Source: Larimichthys crocea (Eukaryota > Chordata > Actinopteri > Sciaenidae). From it: a stretch of 64,000 bases of DNA. Shown one piece after another: positions 59,841 through 64,000 of this stretch (its first letter is position 1; every line of letters starts with the position of its first letter). A model generated the notes under the pieces. It saw only the letters and a program-made list of their open reading frames with translations, searched no databases and was not told the origin of the DNA. A program made the translations under genes and the position numbers. The stretch is from the NCBI RefSeq assembly GCF_000972845.2, contig NC_040032.1, forward strand, positions 9,017,324 through 9,081,323. The letters run 5' to 3'.

Positions 59841-60059
59841 TTCAGAAACTTGAGGAAATGAAGCTCAGTTAGAGGAAGTCAACTCTACAACCGTCCAAAG
59901 CACACAGAGACAAAGTCCATGAATAAAAAGTCTGATCGTTTATTCGCCGCCCATAACAGGAAGTACATTTTAAAACAATTTAGCATTTTCATCAAAGCTC
60001 CCCAAAACAAACTTTGGAACTTTCTTGTGTTCCCAAATAAACTGATCAGTAACATTTCT
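59840..60059 (+). repeat. Array spacer S5
   Basis: Clean copy of the spacer that precedes each T-rich block (CCGTCCAAAGCACACAGAGA, CATGAATAAAAAG). Confidence 0.85.
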
Positions 60060-61022
60060 CTCCTGTGACTTTTTTTTTCAGAATTCTAACCTTTTTAAAA
60101 AAAAAAAAATCTGACTTTTTTTCTGAGAATTCAAAACATTTTTCCACAATTTTTTTTTATTTTTTTCCTTCAAAATTCTGACTTTTTTCTCTTAAAATTC
60201 AGATTTTTTTCTGACAATTCTGACTTATTTCAGAAAGTTCTGACTTTTTTCTCTTAAAATTCTGACTTATTTTCTGGGAATTCTGATTTTTTTTTCCACA
60301 AAATTTTGACTTTTTTTTCTTCGAAATTCTGACTCATCTCATAAAAATTCTGCCTTTTTTTCTCTTAAAATGCTGACTTTTTCCTGACAATTCTGACTTT
60401 TTTCCTCTTAAAATTCTGGCTTTTTACCTTCAAAAATTCTGACTTTTTCCTGAGAATTCAAAACATTTTTCCACAAATTTTTGACATTTTTTCCTTCAAA
60501 ATTCTGACTTATTTCTCAAAATTTTGACATTTTTTTCTCTTAAAATTCTGACATCTGTTCTCAAAATTCTGACTTTTCCACATAATTTTGACTTTTTTTT
60601 TTTAAATCTGACTTATTTCTCAAAATTCTGATTTTTTTCTCTTAAAATTCTGACTTATTTTCTGGGAATTCTGATTTTTTTTCCACAAAATTTTGACTTT
60701 TTTTTCTTCGAAATTCTGACTCATCTCATAAAAATTCTGACTTTTTTTCTCTTAAAATGCTGACTTTTTCCTGACAATTCTGACTTTTTTCCTCTTAAAA
60801 TTCTGGCTTTTTACCTTCAAAAATTCTGACTTTTTCCTGAGAATTCAAAACATTTTTCCACAAATTTTTGACTTTTTTTCCTTCAAAATTCTGACTTATT
60901 TCTCAAAATTTTGACATTTTTTTCTCTTAAAATTCTGACATCTGTTCTCAAAATTCTGACTTTTCCACATAATTCTGACTTTTTAAAAAAAATTCTGACT
61001 TATTTCTCAAAATTCTGATTTT
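60060..61022 (+). repeat. T-rich satellite, short clean block
   Basis: About 960 bases of AAAATTCTGACTTTTTT-type units. Variant units recur in fixed order: GAGAATTCAAAACATTTTTC stands at 60126, 60451 and 60840, and TCTGGGAATTCTGATTTTTT at about 60273 and 60660, giving a higher-order period near 388 bases for two full turns. Confidence 0.95.
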
Positions 61023-62528
61023 TTCCAGCTAACAGCACTAACAGACTGAGCTGAAACATGAGCTAACATGCAGCTAACAAACTGAGCTAACAGCTAGCTA
61101 AACAGACTGAGCTACATGAGAGCGAACAGCAGCTAAACAAAAACTGAGCTAACATGAGCTAACAGCAGCTAACAGACTGGGCTAACATGAGCTAACAGCA
61201 GCTAACAGACTGAGCTAACATGAGCTAACATGAGCTAACTGAGCTAACAAGCTAACAGACTAGAGCTAACATGAGCTAACAGACGAGCTACAATGAGCTA
61301 AAGACTGAGCTAACATGAGCTAAAAGCAGCTAACAGACTGAGCTAACATGAGCTAACCAGACTGAGCTAACAGACGGAGCGTAACAGGCAAGCTAACAAA
61401 GGAGCTAATAGCAGCTAACATGAGCCAGCTAACAGACTGAACAACATGAGTCTAACAGCAGCTAACAGCTGAGCTAACAGACTGAGCATAGCAACAGCAG
61501 CTACAGCAGCTTAACAGACTGAGCTAACAGAGCTAACAGCAGCTACAGCTTCAGCAGTGTTACTTCCTGTCCATCGCATAAACTATGTAAATCACAAGAG
61601 AGTTGAGGCGGAGCAGCGGAGGACATCAGAGGGGAAACCAGAAAACATATTCCTCCATAAAATATGATCCAGTTTCACAGAGACAGTGGAATAGTTTGTT
61701 GCTGCTGTGGTGACTTAGGTGCCGTAAAGCGTACGTACTTCTATAACCCGACCCGGAGCCCAAGTTACATGTGGGAGAACAGACGTACGAATGACAGAGA
61801 CCCGTTCACCTGATCACAGGTCAGTGGGTCAACAGGAAGGGTTCACAGGACGGTAGATCATCAGGGAAAGTTTACAGGATGTTGATTTAGGTAAATCTGA
61901 TTTTTTGACATTTTTAGCTCTCATCGTCCAAATGCTTCCTTCATGTACAGAGTGTTTCTAAAATCACCACCCTCCCCAGTTCTGCCCGCCTAATCGCTAC
62001 TGTAATGGCTTTACTTAAGATGATCTCAACAAAAAACAAATAATAAAAATAGAATAAAGGTTTTGCCAAAAAAGTGTTTAAAATATAAAACTTCATCAGA
62101 TTTAAATTATATTGTTACTGAAATTAACATTTGAGTGGCACTTAAGAATCACATTTTATAATTATTATTTCAAGTTTGTTTTGTGTTTTAAAACAAATGT
62201 TTTATTAATTGGTATTAAAATCATTATATAAAAGGCCTGTCAGGGCATTTTACTTTATAAGAATCACACACAAACTTAAATTATTGCTCATATTTCAGTG
62301 TTTTTACAGCCTTTAAAAAGTTTTCATTAAATTCATCACGGTTGTTGTACGTCGGCGTTCTCTCTCCTCGTTACGTGCCGTAGACGTTGAGCTTCTGCGG
62401 CGACCCGGCACAGTGTAGTCCCATCACCACGACATGGACGCCCTCTGCAGCCACATTTTGGGTGCTGTTCTTCAGAAGTGTCGACAGGTAACAAAGTGGT
62501 GCGCCATGACACGTCTAATAAATGTACT
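61023..62528 (+). repeat. 1.5-kb satellite unit 1
   Basis: Begins CAGCTAACAGCACTAACAGA, with about 520 bases of GAGCTAACAT-type tandem units, then about 970 bases of unique-looking sequence (ACTTCCTGTCCATCGCATAA to CTAATAAATGTACT). Next unit follows at once. Confidence 0.93.
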
Positions 62529-64000
62529 CAGCTAACAGCACTAACAGACTGAGCTAACATGAGCTAACAGCAGCTAACAAACTGAGCTAACAGCAGCTAA
62601 ACGACTGACTACATGAGCAACAGCAGCTAACAAAACTGAGCTAACATGAGCTAACAGCACGATAACAGACTGGGCTAACATGAGCTAACAGCAGCTAACA
62701 GACTGACTAACATGAGCTAACATGAGCTAACTGAGCTAACACAGCTAACGACTGAGCTAACAGAGCTAACAGACTGAGCTAACGAAGAGCTAAAGACTGA
62801 GCTAACATGAGCTAAAAGCAGCTAACAGACTGAGCTAACATGAGCTAACAGACTGAGCTAAAGACGGAGCTAACAGGCAAGCTAACAAAGGAGCTAATAG
62901 CAGCTAACGACTGAGGCTAACAGCACTAACAAACTGAGCTAAACATGAGCTAACAGCAGCTAACAGACTGAGGCTAAACAGCAGCTACAGCAGCTAACAG
63001 ACTAAGAGCTAACAGAGCTAACAGCAGCTAACAGCTGTCAGCAGTTTACTTCCTGTACATCCCATAAACTTGTAAATCACAGAGAGTTGAGGCGGAGCAG
63101 CCGAGGACATCAAGGGGAAAACCAGAAAACATTTCCTCCAAAAATATGATCCAGTTTCACCAGAATCAGTGAATAGTTTGCTGCTGTGGTGACTTAGTGC
63201 CGTAAAGCTTACGTACTTCTCCCGACCCGGAGCCCAAGTTACATGTGTGTGAGAACAGACGTACGAATGACAGAGACACCGTTCACCTGATCACAGGTCA
63301 GTGTGGTCAACAGGAGGTCACAGACGGTAGATCATCAGGGAAAGTTTACAGGATGTTTGATTTAGGTAAATCTGTTTTTGACATTTTTAGTCTCATCGTC
63401 CAAATGTTCTTCATGTACAGAGTGTTTTAGAAGATACACAGTTACCTGAACAGTACTGCACGCAGCTAATGTAATGAGCTTTACTTAAGATGAATCTCAA
63501 CAAAAAACAAATAATAAATAATAATAAAGTGTTTTGCCAAAAAAAGTGTTTAAAATATAAAACTTCATCAGATTTAAATTATATTGTTACTGAAATTAAC
63601 ATTTGAGTGGCACTTAAGAAATCACATTTTATAATTATTATTTCAAGTTTGTTTTGTGTTTTAAAAAAATGTTTTTATTAATTGGTATTAAAATCATTTA
63701 TAAAAGGCCTGTCAGGGCATTTTAACTTTATAAGAATCAACACAAACTTAAATTATTGCTCATATTTCAGTGTTTTTACAGCCTTTAAAAAGTTTTCATT
63801 AAATTCATCACGGGTTGTTGTACGTCGGCGTTCTCTTCTCTCTCGTTACGTGCCGTAGACTGAGCTTCTGCAGCGCGACCCGGCACAGTGTAGTCCCATC
63901 ACCACGACATGGACGCTCCTCTGCAGCCACATTGGGTGCTTCTTTCAGAAGTGTCGACAGGTAACAAAGTGTGCGCCATGACACGTCTAATAAATGTACT
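62529..64000 (+). repeat. 1.5-kb satellite unit 2
   Basis: Repeats unit 1 with scattered indels and ends with CTAATAAATGTACT exactly where a third unit would begin, so the array likely continues beyond the window. A 61-codon frame at 63245-63430 is not kept in unit 1 and is not called. Confidence 0.93.

Larger units (their letters stand above)
47600..60058 (+). repeat. Direct duplication B, second (clean) copy
   Basis: Full-length counterpart of 23215-34551 with all three genes intact. It is about 1.1 kb longer, mainly from the longer minisatellite (48568-49692) and an insertion near 55774-56222. Confidence 0.93.

Noticed and set aside
63245..63430. 61-codon frame near the window end
   Set aside because: Not conserved in the sister satellite unit at 61760-61940.
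1..64000. Endogenous retrovirus, tRNA, rRNA or other RNA genes
   Set aside because: I looked for reverse transcriptase, integrase and protease motifs, long terminal repeats and tRNA box sequences and saw none I could support.

Overview
This window is vertebrate nuclear DNA, almost certainly from a teleost fish. Genes are split by short GT-AG introns, the gene set is animal (photoreceptor guanylyl cyclase, insulin receptor substrate, mitochondrial carriers, L6 tetraspanin-like protein, MPDU1), CA/TG microsatellites are dense, and a short dispersed repeat recurs at seven places. No bacterial operons, CRISPR arrays, rRNA or tRNA genes were found.

Layout. 1-3.8 kb: last six exons of a retinal guanylyl cyclase (gucy2d) and its 3' UTR. 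3.8-6.2 kb: intergenic, ending in a GC-rich promoter. 6.2-12.7 kb: a three-exon insulin receptor substrate gene (1,160 residues as modelled). 12.7-18.5 kb: probable IRS 3' UTR and flank. 18.5-22.9 kb: a second, noisier copy of 13.4-18.0 kb. 23.09-23.10 kb: a 10-N gap. 23.2-34.55 kb: an error-ridden copy of the slc25a15 / tm4sf5-like / mpdu1 block. 34.55-42.3 kb: T-rich satellite with recurring spacers. 43.0-45.65 kb: one inverted unit of a 1.5-kb satellite, interrupted by 1.1 kb of almost pure G/T. 46.0-47.3 kb: last two exons of slc25a35 on the minus strand, with a 47-bp minisatellite in the intron. 47.6-60.06 kb: the intact copy of slc25a15 (+), tm4sf5-like (-) and mpdu1 (+). 60.06-61.02 kb: a short, clean T-rich array. 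61.02-64.0 kb: two direct units of the 1.5-kb satellite.

The genes are not a pathway. They look like a conserved neighbourhood: from general knowledge GUCY2D, MPDU1, SLC25A35 and TM4SF5 all lie in human 17p13. The IRS and slc25a15 genes have joined or stayed there in this lineage.

The strongest unexplained structure is the pair of direct duplications. In each pair one copy is clean and the other carries many single-base indels in exons and introns alike. All noisy sequence lies roughly between 18.3 and 47.3 kb (around the N gap) and after 61.02 kb. My favoured reading is that unpolished long-read sequence, probably from the alternative haplotype, was inserted as gap fill and was not collapsed with its flanks. 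A real segmental duplication with decaying genes is the alternative. I found no convincing new biological system; the arrays and the G/T island are the oddest DNA here.
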